The notes under the pieces: generated by a model | Database searches by the model: none | The model's input: only the letters and a program-made list of their open reading frames with translations | Told to the model about the DNA's origin: nothing | Part shown: piece by piece, positions 8,836 to 16,705 of the stretch | Layout: each line of letters begins with the position of its first letter | How positions within the stretch are numbered: position 1 is the stretch's first letter | Translations under genes and position numbers: made by a program | NCBI RefSeq assembly: GCF_900105185.1 | Contig: NZ_FNTJ01000002.1 | Location: 2,046,001-2,110,000, forward strand | Length of the DNA stretch: 64,000 nucleotides | Direction of reading: 5' to 3' | From: Pseudomonas saponiphila | Lineage (GTDB): Bacteria; Pseudomonadota; Gammaproteobacteria; Pseudomonadales; Pseudomonadaceae

Positions 8836-9804
8836 ATGAGCTTGCCCGAGATCCTTTCCCAGCGTTTGCGCTTGCCGGTGGTGGCGGCGCCGCTGTTCAT
8901 CATTTCCACCCCTGAGCTGGTGATCGCCCAGTGCAAGGCCGGTATCGTCGGTTCGTTCCCGGCCTTGAATGCTCGGCCCGCAGAGCGCCTGAGTGAGTGG
9001 ATCGAGCAGATCACCCAGGCCCTGGCCGAGCACGATCGGCTGCACCCGGAGCGGCCTGCTGCGCCTTTCGCGGTGAACCAGATCGTGCATCGCTCCAACG
9101 ACCGGCTGGAGCAGGACATGGCGGTCTGCGTGAAGTACAAGGTGCCGATCATCATCACCTCGCTGGGGGCTCGCCCCGAGATCAACCAGGCGGTGCACAG
9201 CTACGGTGGCATCGTGCTGCACGACGTGATCAACAACCGCTTTGCCCGCAAGGCCATCGACAAGGGCGCCGATGGCCTGATTGCGGTGGCAGCCGGTGCC
9301 GGAGGCCATGCCGGCACCCAGTCGCCCTTTGCCCTGGTTCAGGAAATCCGCCAGTGGTTCGACGGCCCGCTGCTGCTTTCGGGGGCCATCGCCTCGGGCC
9401 GTTCGATCCTCGCGGCCCGGGCCCTGGGCGCCGATCTGGCCTACATCGGCTCGGCCTTTATCGCCACCGCTGAAGCCAACGCCGTACCGGCCTACAAAGA
9501 GATGATCCGCCAGTCGGGGGCCGAGGATATCGTCTACACCAACCTCATCACCGGGGTGCATGGCAACTACCTGAAAGCCTCGCTGAGCGCCGCCGGCCTG
9601 GACCCCGAGGCGCTGCCCAGCAGCGACCCCTCACAGATGAACTTCGGCGCGGATCGACAACGGCCCAAGGCCTGGAAGGAGATCTGGGGCTGTGGCCAGG
9701 GCATTGGCGTTCTGCACGCGGTGCCGGCCGCCGAAGTGCTGGTGGCGCGCCTGGCCGCGGAGTATCGAGAGGCTTGCCAACGGCTTGGCTGCCAGGTGTT
9801 CTGA
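8836..9804 (+). CDS. Nitronate monooxygenase family flavoprotein
   Basis: A 322-residue FMN-binding TIM barrel of the nitronate monooxygenase / 2-nitropropane dioxygenase family. The substrate-binding and catalytic region GAGGHAGTQSPFALVQEI (histidine near residue 157) and the phosphate-binding GAIASGRSILAARALGADL are visible. AGGAG precedes the start. Proven members oxidise alkyl nitronates such as propionate-3-nitronate; others are assigned by similarity only, and the fold is shared with FabK-type enoyl reductases. It is the third gene of the ligase-MFS unit, so it may act on the same carbon source or protect against a nitro analogue. The context is unusual for simple nitronate detoxification. 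Confidence 0.82.
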   Translation: MSLPEILSQRLRLPVVAAPLFIISTPELVIAQCKAGIVGSFPALNARPAERLSEWIEQITQALAEHDRLHPERPAAPFAVNQIVHRSNDRLEQDMAVCVKYKVPIIITSLGARPEINQAVHSYGGIVLHDVINNRFARKAIDKGADGLIAVAAGAGGHAGTQSPFALVQEIRQWFDGPLLLSGAIASGRSILAARALGADLAYIGSAFIATAEANAVPAYKEMIRQSGAEDIVYTNLITGVHGNYLKASLSAAGLDPEALPSSDPSQMNFGADRQRPKAWKEIWGCGQGIGVLHAVPAAEVLVARLAAEYREACQRLGCQVF

Positions 9805-9870
9805 GTCGCTGTGGCTTGATAGCGCTGCCGGCAGTTGCCGGCAGCGGCGTTTCCGAGAACGCTGTGGCGG

Positions 9871-9974
9871 CTACCAGAGCTTGAAGCTGTAGTCGAGGAT
9901 CAGCCGGTTCTCATCCACATTGGCGACACCTGCCGCCCTTTTGCCCAGGACCTGTGGTTGCCGGTCCGAGTGAC
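9871..9974 (-). pseudogene. Relic of the 3' end of an outer-membrane porin gene (OprD-like)
   Basis: Directly after the acyl-CoA dehydrogenase stop codon, the minus strand reads into a short frame ending GVANVDENRLILDYSFKLW and a stop. A final beta-strand of this form (N-x-x-E-x-R-L-I-x-D-Y and a terminal aromatic) is typical of the C-terminus of OprD-family porins. No start codon, signal peptide or further barrel strands are present; the upstream part would fall inside the dehydrogenase gene in another frame. I read it as the remnant of a porin gene deleted from the end of this operon. The match rests on about 20 residues. Confidence 0.45.
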
Positions 9975-11117
9975 TCATGGGGTCGGTGCTTGGCCAAGGG
10001 CGATGTAGCGCTGCAGGTGGTGATCCTCGTCCCCCAACTGATGGTCGATCATTACCAGCCGCTTGGCGTAATGGGCCAGTGGCAACTCCCAGGTCATGCC
10101 GATACCGCCATGCAGCTGGATACATTCCTCCGCCACCAGGACGCCGATGCAGCCGATGCTGACCTTGGCCGCCGACAGGCTGCGTTCGCGGGTCAGGCGC
10201 TCGGCGTCGAGGGCGGCCGCGGCGTTGATCACCGCCGAGCGCGCCTGCTCGATCTCCAGCAACAACACCGCCATGCGATGCTGCAGTGCCTGGAAGCTAC
10301 CGATAGGACGGCCGAATTGCTGGCGGGTACGCAGGTAGTCCAGGGTCGCCAGCTTGGCGGCCTCCATGGCGCCCAGGGCTTCCGCGCACAGCGCCAGCAC
10401 GCCTCGGCCAATCGCCCGCTCCAGGGGCGCGTAACCCTGGTGCAGGTCGCCCAGCAGGGCATAGCCCGGCAGGATCACCTGGTCCAGGCGCACCTGGGCA
10501 ACCGGGCCGCTGTCGAGGGTGGCGCAACCCCGGATCTGCAGGCCCGGGGTATCTGCCGGTACCAGGAACAGCGAAATTCCCAGGCGGTCGTCGATGGCCC
10601 CCGCGGTGCGTGCCGAAACCACCAGCAGACCGGCCTGCTCGCCGTGCAGGACCAGGCTCTTGAGGCCGTCCAGGCGCCAGCCATCGGCATCTGGCTCGGC
10701 GCGGCAGGCGACCCGGTTGAGTTCGTAGTGGCTGTCGGGTTCGTCATGGGCCAGGGCGGCGATCAGGCTGCCGTCGATGATCTTCGCCAGCTCGACTTTC
10801 TGCGCCTCGGTGCCGGCGCTGGCGATGGCGTCGCCGGCCAGCACCGCGCTGCCCAGCAACGGCTCTACCAGCAGCCCGCGACCAATGGCCTCGAAGACCA
10901 GGGCCAGGTCGAAGCCGCTGCCGCCGTAGCCACCGTCGGCTTCGCTGAACAGGGCGCCGATCACCCCCAGGTCCGCCATCTGGCGCCAGATTTCGGGGTT
11001 GAAGCCCAGGTCGGATTGCAGGCTCTGCTGGCGTTTTTCCAGGTTGTACTGCTGGGCGATGAAGCGGTTCAGGCTGTCGCCGAGCATGCGTTGTTCTGCG
11101 CTGTGTTCGAAGTTCAT
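9975..11117 (-). CDS. Acyl-CoA dehydrogenase, PimD-like (small subunit type)
   Basis: A 380-residue acyl-CoA dehydrogenase with N-terminal helical, middle beta and C-terminal helical domains. Visible elements are FSEADGGYGGSGFDLALVFE in the N-terminal domain, RQQFGRPIGSFQALQH (FAD-binding loop) near 270-285, and QLHGGIGMTWELPLAHYAKR near 340-360. It is last in an operon of four genes; the stop is 150 bases or so before the porin relic. Its partner (11128-12315) is a clearly different dehydrogenase. Such unlike pairs occur in pim operons and steroid catabolism, where the two proteins form a mixed tetramer. I infer a heteromeric enzyme for an unusual acyl-CoA. Confidence 0.85.
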   Translation of the reverse strand: MNFEHSAEQRMLGDSLNRFIAQQYNLEKRQQSLQSDLGFNPEIWRQMADLGVIGALFSEADGGYGGSGFDLALVFEAIGRGLLVEPLLGSAVLAGDAIASAGTEAQKVELAKIIDGSLIAALAHDEPDSHYELNRVACRAEPDADGWRLDGLKSLVLHGEQAGLLVVSARTAGAIDDRLGISLFLVPADTPGLQIRGCATLDSGPVAQVRLDQVILPGYALLGDLHQGYAPLERAIGRGVLALCAEALGAMEAAKLATLDYLRTRQQFGRPIGSFQALQHRMAVLLLEIEQARSAVINAAAALDAERLTRERSLSAAKVSIGCIGVLVAEECIQLHGGIGMTWELPLAHYAKRLVMIDHQLGDEDHHLQRYIALGQAPTP

Positions 11118-11127
11118 GTGCGCCCCC

Positions 11128-12315
11128 TCAGAGCCCGAGAATCATTTTCGAAATGATGTTTTTCTGGATTTCATTGGAGCCGCCGAAGATCGACAGCTTG
11201 CGATTGTTGAAGTACTGCGCCGCCGCGCTGCTGGCGAAGGCCGGGCCCAGGTCCAGCGCGTCGGCCTGCTCCTGGGCCGCCATGACCCGGGCGGCGGGGC
11301 CCATGGCCCGGCGTAGCAGGGCGGTCAGTTCCTGACGGATCTGCGTGCCGCAGATTTTCAGCATCGAGCTTTCCGCGCCGGGGGCACCGCCGCCGGCGAC
11401 GGCCGCGATCACCCGCAGGTTGGTGGTCTTCATGTTCTCGAGATCGATCTCGACCCGTGCCAGGCGCGCGGCGAATTGCGGGTCTTCCAGCAGCGGCCGG
11501 CCGTGGCGGGTGCGCTGTGCCGCCACGCGCTTGAGGCGCTGCAGCGCGGCCATGGACAAGCCGACCCCGGCAATGTTGGTGCGCTCGTAGGTCAGGAGGT
11601 ACTTGGCGCAGGTCCAGCCCTTGTTCTCCTCGCCCACTCGATTGGCCACCGGCACCCGCACGTCGGTGAAGAAGACTTCGTTGATTTCGTGATCGCCTTC
11701 CAGGGTGATGATCGGCCGCACCTCGACCCCGGGGCTGGCCATGTCGATCAGCAGGAAGCTGATGCCTTCCTGGGGCTTGGCCTCACGGTCGGTGCGTACC
11801 AGGCAGAAAATCATGTTGGCGTGCTGGCCCAGGGTGGTCCAGGTCTTCTGGCCGTTGACCACATAGTGATCGCCGTCGCGCACGGCCGTGGTCTTCACCG
11901 CCGCCAGGTCCGAGCCGGCACCGGGTTCCGAATAGCCCTGGCACCACCAGTGGCGGCCGTCGAGAATCCGCGGCAACCAATAGTCCTGCTGCTGCGGGGT
12001 GCCGTACTTGATCAGCACCGGCCCCAGCATATTGACGCCAAAGGGCACGATGCGCGGCGCATTGGCCAGCCCGCACTCCAGCTCGAAGATGAACTTTTCC
12101 ACGGGGCTCCAGCCCGGTCCGCCAAAGGCTTCGGGCCAGTGATTGGCCAACCAGCCGCGGGCGTTGAGCAGTGCATGCCATTGCTCCATATCGGCCTTGG
12201 ACAGGCGCTCGCCTGCGGCCACCTTGTCACTCAGGGCAGTGGGCAGGCGTTCGGCGAGAAAGCTTCGCACCTGGTCGCGAAAGGCCTCTTCTTGTGGGGT
12301 GAAACTCAGGTCCAT
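11128..12315 (-). CDS. Acyl-CoA dehydrogenase, PimC-like (large subunit type)
   Basis: A 395-residue FAD-dependent dehydrogenase. The FAD/substrate segment CQGYSEPGAGSDLAAVKT (near residues 124-141), NGQKTWTTLGQHANMIFCL, and the C-terminal IFGGSNEIQKN identify it. In the common family the last motif reads YEGTNEIQ with the catalytic glutamate; here that position is glycine, as in the pimeloyl-CoA and steroid dehydrogenase group, where the base lies elsewhere or in the partner. Ten bases separate it from the next gene and ten from the thiolase gene upstream, so it is cotranscribed and probably made together with its partner. Confidence 0.87.
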   Translation of the reverse strand: MDLSFTPQEEAFRDQVRSFLAERLPTALSDKVAAGERLSKADMEQWHALLNARGWLANHWPEAFGGPGWSPVEKFIFELECGLANAPRIVPFGVNMLGPVLIKYGTPQQQDYWLPRILDGRHWWCQGYSEPGAGSDLAAVKTTAVRDGDHYVVNGQKTWTTLGQHANMIFCLVRTDREAKPQEGISFLLIDMASPGVEVRPIITLEGDHEINEVFFTDVRVPVANRVGEENKGWTCAKYLLTYERTNIAGVGLSMAALQRLKRVAAQRTRHGRPLLEDPQFAARLARVEIDLENMKTTNLRVIAAVAGGGAPGAESSMLKICGTQIRQELTALLRRAMGPAARVMAAQEQADALDLGPAFASSAAAQYFNNRKLSIFGGSNEIQKNIISKMILGL

Positions 12316-12325
12316 GGCGATGTCC

Positions 12326-13510
12326 TCAGTAGATTTCGAACAGCGCGGCGGCGCCCATGCCGCCGGCGATGCACAGGCTGACCACGGCGTACTTCACCCC
12401 CCGCCGACGTCCCTCAAGCAGCACATGGCCGGCCAGGCGCGCGCCGGTCATGCCGAATGGGTGACCCAGGGCGATGGCGCCGCCGTTGACGTTCAGGCAT
12501 TCGTCGGCGATGCCCAGTCGCTGCTGGCAGTAGAGCGCCTGGGAGGCGAAGGCTTCGTTGAGTTCCCAGAGGCCGATGTCCTCGATCTTGAGGCCGTGTC
12601 GGGCCAGCAGCTTGGGCACGGCGAACACCGGGCCTATGCCCATTTCGTCGGGCTCGCAGCCAGCCACCGCCATGCCGCGAAATGCCCCCAAGGGGGTCAG
12701 GTTGGCGCGGGAGGCTTCCCGGGCCTCCATCAATACGCAGGCTGCGGCGCCGTCGGACAGTTGCGAGGCATTGCCGGCGCTGATGAAACGCTCAGGGCGT
12801 TGCACCGCTTGCAGTTTGGCCAGGGCCTCGTAAGTGGTGCCGCGACGGTTGCAGGTGTCGGCCTCCACCCTGACCTGCACCTGGCTGACCACGCCGCTCT
12901 GTTTGTCGGTCTGCGCCATGGTGGTGGTGCAGGGGATGATTTCCTCGCGGTAGCGGCCAGCCAGTTGTGCCGCTTCGGTCTTTTGCTGGCTTGCCAGCGA
13001 AAAACGGTCCTGGGCCTCGCGGCTGATGCCGTAGCGCGCGGCGACGATGTCGGCGGTTTCGATCATCGGCAGGAACAGTTCCGGCTTGTGCTGCACCAGC
13101 CAGGGGTCGAGGTCCGGGTCGTCGCTGGCGCCACGGCCACGGATCTGCGAAATGCTTTCCACGCCGCCGGCGATGATCGCCGGGGCGCCGTCCACCACGA
13201 TGCGTCCGGCGGCCATGGCAATGGCCTGCAACCCGGAGGCGCAGAAGCGGTTGACCGTGGTGCCGGCGATGCTGATGGGCAAGCCGGCACGGACCACTGC
13301 CAGGCGCGCGACGTTGCGCCCGGTGGTGCCTTCGCCATAGCCGCAGCCGAGGATGGCATCTTCGATCAGCCCCGGATCGATGGCGGCCCGCTCGACCGCG
13401 GCGCGCACTGCGAAGGCGGCGAGGGTGGGGCCTGGGGTGATGTTGAATTCGCCGCGATGGGCCTTGGTCAGGGGCGTGCGTGCAGTGGAGACTATGACGG
13501 CTTCGCGCAT
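12326..13510 (-). CDS. Acetyl-CoA acyltransferase (thiolase)
   Basis: A 394-residue thiolase of normal length. The nucleophile is Cys90 in NRFCASGLQ, the second active-site histidine is His350 in ALGHPFGMTGAR, and the acid/base Cys380 lies in CIAGGMG. It cleaves a 3-ketoacyl-CoA with CoA, releasing acetyl-CoA, or runs in reverse. Located between the bifunctional hydratase/dehydrogenase (16 bases upstream) and the two acyl-CoA dehydrogenases, it completes one beta-oxidation turn. The same four functions are found in the pim operon of Rhodopseudomonas. Confidence 0.93.
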   Translation of the reverse strand: MREAVIVSTARTPLTKAHRGEFNITPGPTLAAFAVRAAVERAAIDPGLIEDAILGCGYGEGTTGRNVARLAVVRAGLPISIAGTTVNRFCASGLQAIAMAAGRIVVDGAPAIIAGGVESISQIRGRGASDDPDLDPWLVQHKPELFLPMIETADIVAARYGISREAQDRFSLASQQKTEAAQLAGRYREEIIPCTTTMAQTDKQSGVVSQVQVRVEADTCNRRGTTYEALAKLQAVQRPERFISAGNASQLSDGAAACVLMEAREASRANLTPLGAFRGMAVAGCEPDEMGIGPVFAVPKLLARHGLKIEDIGLWELNEAFASQALYCQQRLGIADECLNVNGGAIALGHPFGMTGARLAGHVLLEGRRRGVKYAVVSLCIAGGMGAAALFEIY

Positions 13511-13526
13511 GGGACATGCTCCTTGG

Positions 13527-15647
13527 TCAGTGGCTGTGGTTGAGGCTGTCGAAGTTCTCGCCGCGCTCTACCAACTGCACCAGCAAGGGGGAGGCTTTCC
13601 AGAACAGCGGATCCTCTTCGGCGAATTCGCGGATATCCGCCAGGACCTGGGGCAGGCCGTACTGGTCGGCGTACTTGAGCGGCCCTCCGCGATAGCGTGG
13701 GAAGCCGTAGCCATGGATAAGGGTGATGTCCACGTCCAGGGGGCGCAGGGCGATGCCTTCATGCACCACGTTGGCCCCTTCGTTGATCATGGCCGCCATG
13801 TAGCGCCGCAGGATTTCCGGGTTGCTGAAGCTCCGGGGCGCGATGCCGGCCCGGGCCCGCTCGGTATCGATGATCGCCAGGACCTCCGGGTCCTGCCTGG
13901 CGCTGCGCGGCCCCTCGGGATAGAGGTAGTAACCGCGACCGGTCTTCTGCCCGAACCAGCCGCGCTCGCAGAGGCGGTCGGCGATCTGTACATAGCGGGC
14001 CCGGGGATCGCGGGTGGCGGCCTTGCGCTGGCGGGTCGCCCAGCCAATGTCGCCACCGGCCAGGTCGGTCACCTGGAAGGGTCCCATGGGGAAGCCGAAA
14101 TCCCGCAGGACCTGGTCGATCTGATAGGGCGAGGCACCGTCTTCCATCATGTGGTCAGCGGCCTGGCGATAGACCGCGAGGATGCGATTGCCGATGAACC
14201 CATCACAGACCCCGGCACGCACCGGCACCTTGCGCAGCTTCTTCGCCAGCTCGAAGGCGGTGGCGACGACATCGCTGGCGACCTTGGACGGGACCACGAT
14301 CTCCAGCAGCTTCATGATGTTGGCGGGGGAGAAGAAGTGCAGGCCGATGACGTCGGCGGGCCGCGAGACGCTGTCGGCGATGGCGTTGATGTCCAGGTAG
14401 GAGGTGTTGCTGGCGAGCACCGCGCCGGCCTTGCACACCCGATCCAGTTCGGCGAATACCGCAAGCTTGGCCGCCATGTCCTCGAACACGGCCTCGATCA
14501 CCAGATCGGCGTGGGCCAGGTCCTGGTAATCGGTGCTGGCGCTGAAACGGGCCAGGGTCGCGGCTTTGTCGGCCTGGGTCAGGCGACCTTTGTCGATCAG
14601 GCTGTCGTAGACCTTCTCGAGATTGCCACGGCCGCGATTCAGGGCGTCCTGGTCGCGTTCGATCATGGTCACTTCCAGGCCCGCGTCGAGGGCCGTCACG
14701 GCGATGCCGGCGCCCATGGTGCCACCGCCTACCACCCCCACCCGGGCAATGGCACGGGGTGCTGCCGCGCGGGTTTCGGGGGCCTTGAGCACTTCCCGTT
14801 CAGCAAAGAAGGCATGCACCAGCCCGGCACGCTGCGGGCTGTCGAGGCACTCCAGAAACAGTCGGCGTTCTTCGCGCAGGCCGTCTTCGAAAGATTGATC
14901 GAGGGCTGCTTCCACGGCCTGGATGATGTGCAACGGAGACAGCAGGCCCCGAGATTTCTGCGTGGCCTGCTGGCGGGCAGCATCGATCGCTTGGCGCTGG
15001 GCGGTGTGCTCGTTCAGGGCCTGGGCATCCCGGGTGCGTCGGACAGTGGCGCCCTGTGCCAGCAACTGGCGCATATAGGCCAGGCCTTCGGCCAGGGCGT
15101 CATCACTGTCCCCCAGACGGTCGACCAAGCCCAGGCCCAGGGCCTCCTCGGCGCTCAGGTGGCGCCCGCTGAGCATCAGCTCCAGGGCCGCTCTGGCACC
15201 GATCAGGCGCGGCAGACGCTGGGTGCCGCCGGCGCCGGGGAGCAGGCCCAGCAGCACCTCCGGCAGACCGAGCCGGGCGCTGCCGGTGGCCAGACGGTAG
15301 TGGGCGGCGAGGGCGACTTCCAGGCCTCCTCCCAGGGCCACACCCTGGATCGTCGCCAGCACCGGCTTGCTGCTGTCCTCGATCCGTTGGACCACTTCCG
15401 GCAGCGTCGGCGCCTGGGGCGTCTTGCCGAATTCGCGAATGTCGGCGCCGCCGCAGAAGTGCCGTCCTGCGCCGACCAGCAGTATGGCTTCGACCGCCGG
15501 GTTGTCGCCGGCACCGTCGATGGCCGCCAGCAGTCCGCGGCGGATCTCCACCCCCAGGGCATTGACCGGCGGGTTGTTGAGGGTCAGCACCAGGATGTTT
15601 CCGTGCAGTGCGCTGTCGACGATTGGCAGGGCTGTTTGGCAACTCAT
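13527..15647 (-). CDS. Bifunctional enoyl-CoA hydratase / 3-hydroxyacyl-CoA dehydrogenase
   Basis: A 706-residue fused protein like FadB/FadJ/PimF. The N-terminal crotonase domain (about 1-190) has the oxyanion-hole stretch HFCGGADI, the catalytic Glu110 (GGGLEVAL) and Glu130 (LPEVLLGLLPGAGG). A linker leads to the NAD-binding domain with VGVVGGGTMGAGIA near 297-310, the catalytic histidine in IGLHFFSPANIMKLLEIV, and two C-terminal helical domains. It hydrates an enoyl-CoA and oxidises the 3-hydroxyacyl-CoA. As first gene of the operon it faces the GntR gene across a 311-base control region that carries site B. Whether it acts in the standard fatty-acid cycle is unproven; its operon partners suggest a special substrate. 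Confidence 0.92.
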   Translation of the reverse strand: MSCQTALPIVDSALHGNILVLTLNNPPVNALGVEIRRGLLAAIDGAGDNPAVEAILLVGAGRHFCGGADIREFGKTPQAPTLPEVVQRIEDSSKPVLATIQGVALGGGLEVALAAHYRLATGSARLGLPEVLLGLLPGAGGTQRLPRLIGARAALELMLSGRHLSAEEALGLGLVDRLGDSDDALAEGLAYMRQLLAQGATVRRTRDAQALNEHTAQRQAIDAARQQATQKSRGLLSPLHIIQAVEAALDQSFEDGLREERRLFLECLDSPQRAGLVHAFFAEREVLKAPETRAAAPRAIARVGVVGGGTMGAGIAVTALDAGLEVTMIERDQDALNRGRGNLEKVYDSLIDKGRLTQADKAATLARFSASTDYQDLAHADLVIEAVFEDMAAKLAVFAELDRVCKAGAVLASNTSYLDINAIADSVSRPADVIGLHFFSPANIMKLLEIVVPSKVASDVVATAFELAKKLRKVPVRAGVCDGFIGNRILAVYRQAADHMMEDGASPYQIDQVLRDFGFPMGPFQVTDLAGGDIGWATRQRKAATRDPRARYVQIADRLCERGWFGQKTGRGYYLYPEGPRSARQDPEVLAIIDTERARAGIAPRSFSNPEILRRYMAAMINEGANVVHEGIALRPLDVDITLIHGYGFPRYRGGPLKYADQYGLPQVLADIREFAEEDPLFWKASPLLVQLVERGENFDSLNHSH

Positions 15648-15803
15648 TGCAGCAGTCTCCGGGGTGAAGGCCAGCGAGAGGTCGATGGGCGCGGCGTGGC
15701 GTTCAGGGTGACCAGTGGGACAACGTCCCAGTCACTGATAGCTTGATTCCGCTATTTGAATCACTTGGCGAAAATAATCCTGTCATCAATGAATAATGCG
15801 GTC

Positions 15804-15840
15804 AATACGGAATAGTGTTTCGCAGTGCGGAATAAATAAG
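15804..15840 (+). promoter_or_regulatory. Putative IclR operator (site B)
   Basis: The sequence starts AATACGGAAT and contains TTTCGC-AGT-GCGGAA (15818-15832), a slightly imperfect inverted repeat. It matches site A (5576-5610) at 24 of the first 30 positions, including spacing and orientation, though the two lie 10 kb apart. It sits about 160 bases before the start of the beta-oxidation operon and next to a TTGACC hexamer on the minus strand. Confidence 0.6.
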
Positions 15841-15895
15841 CGGTTTTATCGGTAAAGCGATCCTCCATGGCAGGTTTTGGATCAGGGTTCGATGT

Positions 15896-15924
15896 TTGAC
15901 ATATTTGATTTGTGATCACATATT
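15896..15924 (+). promoter_or_regulatory. Promoter of the GntR operon with embedded palindrome
   Basis: TTGACA (15896-15901) and CATATT (15919-15924) are 17 bases apart, giving a strong -35 and a fair -10. The spacer ends in the perfect 10-base palindrome TGTGATCACA (15911-15920), flanked by AT on both sides after one mismatched base. A palindrome between -35 and -10 just ahead of a repressor gene fits autoregulation by the GntR protein. Confidence 0.55.
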
Positions 15925-15958
15925 CTCGGACACAAGAACCACAACACAGGTAGATCCC

Positions 15959-16705
15959 ATGTCTGAAGGTCCGGTTTCTCAAGGTCCTGTTTCTCAAGAT
16001 CCAATCCCCCTACCCACGTTGCGTCAGGTTTCTCGCGATACCTTGCAGGAGCAGGTGTACCGGCAGATCCGCGAAGCCTTGATGAGTGGGCGTTTTCAGC
16101 CGGGCCAGAAGTTGACCATCCGTGGCCTGGCCGAAGCCCTGGGTTCCAGCCCCATGCCGGTACGCGAAGCCTTGCAGCGCCTGAGTGCGGAAAATGCTTT
16201 TGAAGTCACGGAAACTTCACGTCTGCGAGTGCGAATGATGACGCTGGAGCGTCTGCGGGAGATCCGTGACGCACGGGTGGCACTGGAGGGGCTGCTGGCG
16301 GAAAAAGCCCTGCAGCACCTGCAAAAGAGCGATCTGCAGGAGATCACCGATCTGTGCCGGCAGATGCAAAAGGCTGCCGACGAGGTGGATGTGTCCCGTT
16401 ACCTGTGGACCAACTTCGCCTTTCACCGGCGAATCTATGCCGTGGCCCGAGCCGAGCTGACCATGGCCGCGGTGGAGAACTTCTGGTTGCACATGGGGCC
16501 GTGTTTCGCCCTGGTGGCGCCGGACCAGGCCCACCTGCAACGTTCCATGGAGGCCCACGATCGCATCGTCGAAGCCCTGGCCGCCGGTGACGGTCCGGGA
16601 GTGCGAGCGGCGGTCACCGACGACATCATGCAAGCGGCGGATTCCCTGGGCCGGCTGCTGGCCAAGAAGCCTGGTGCGGCGGCGGTCAAAGGAGGTCGGG
16701 CATGA
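15959..16705 (+). CDS. GntR family regulator, FCD (FadR/VanR) subfamily
   Basis: A 248-residue regulator. The N-terminal winged helix (about residues 24-92) has the GntR pattern QVYRQIREALMSGRFQPGQK, then LTIRGLAEALGSSPMPVREAL with the recognition helix. The C-terminal all-helical FCD effector domain (about 100-230) includes RDARVALEGLLAEKA, FHRRIYAVAR and EAHDRIVEAL, whose histidines and aspartate/arginine usually bind a metal and carboxylate ligand. ATG 15959 follows a short AGG site; the frame upstream has no good start. The stop overlaps the start of the SDR gene (ATGA), so it is the first gene of the operon that it probably represses. Confidence 0.9.
   Translation: MSEGPVSQGPVSQDPIPLPTLRQVSRDTLQEQVYRQIREALMSGRFQPGQKLTIRGLAEALGSSPMPVREALQRLSAENAFEVTETSRLRVRMMTLERLREIRDARVALEGLLAEKALQHLQKSDLQEITDLCRQMQKAADEVDVSRYLWTNFAFHRRIYAVARAELTMAAVENFWLHMGPCFALVAPDQAHLQRSMEAHDRIVEALAAGDGPGVRAAVTDDIMQAADSLGRLLAKKPGAAAVKGGRA

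Noticed and set aside
13353..15746. 797-codon open frame on the plus strand
   Set aside because: Antisense to the bifunctional hydratase/dehydrogenase gene, which has all catalytic residues. No domain is recognisable in the plus-strand product.
15911..15920. TGTGATCACA as a CRP/Vfr site
   Set aside because: CRP-type sites need six bases between the TGTGA and TCACA halves; here the halves are directly adjacent.
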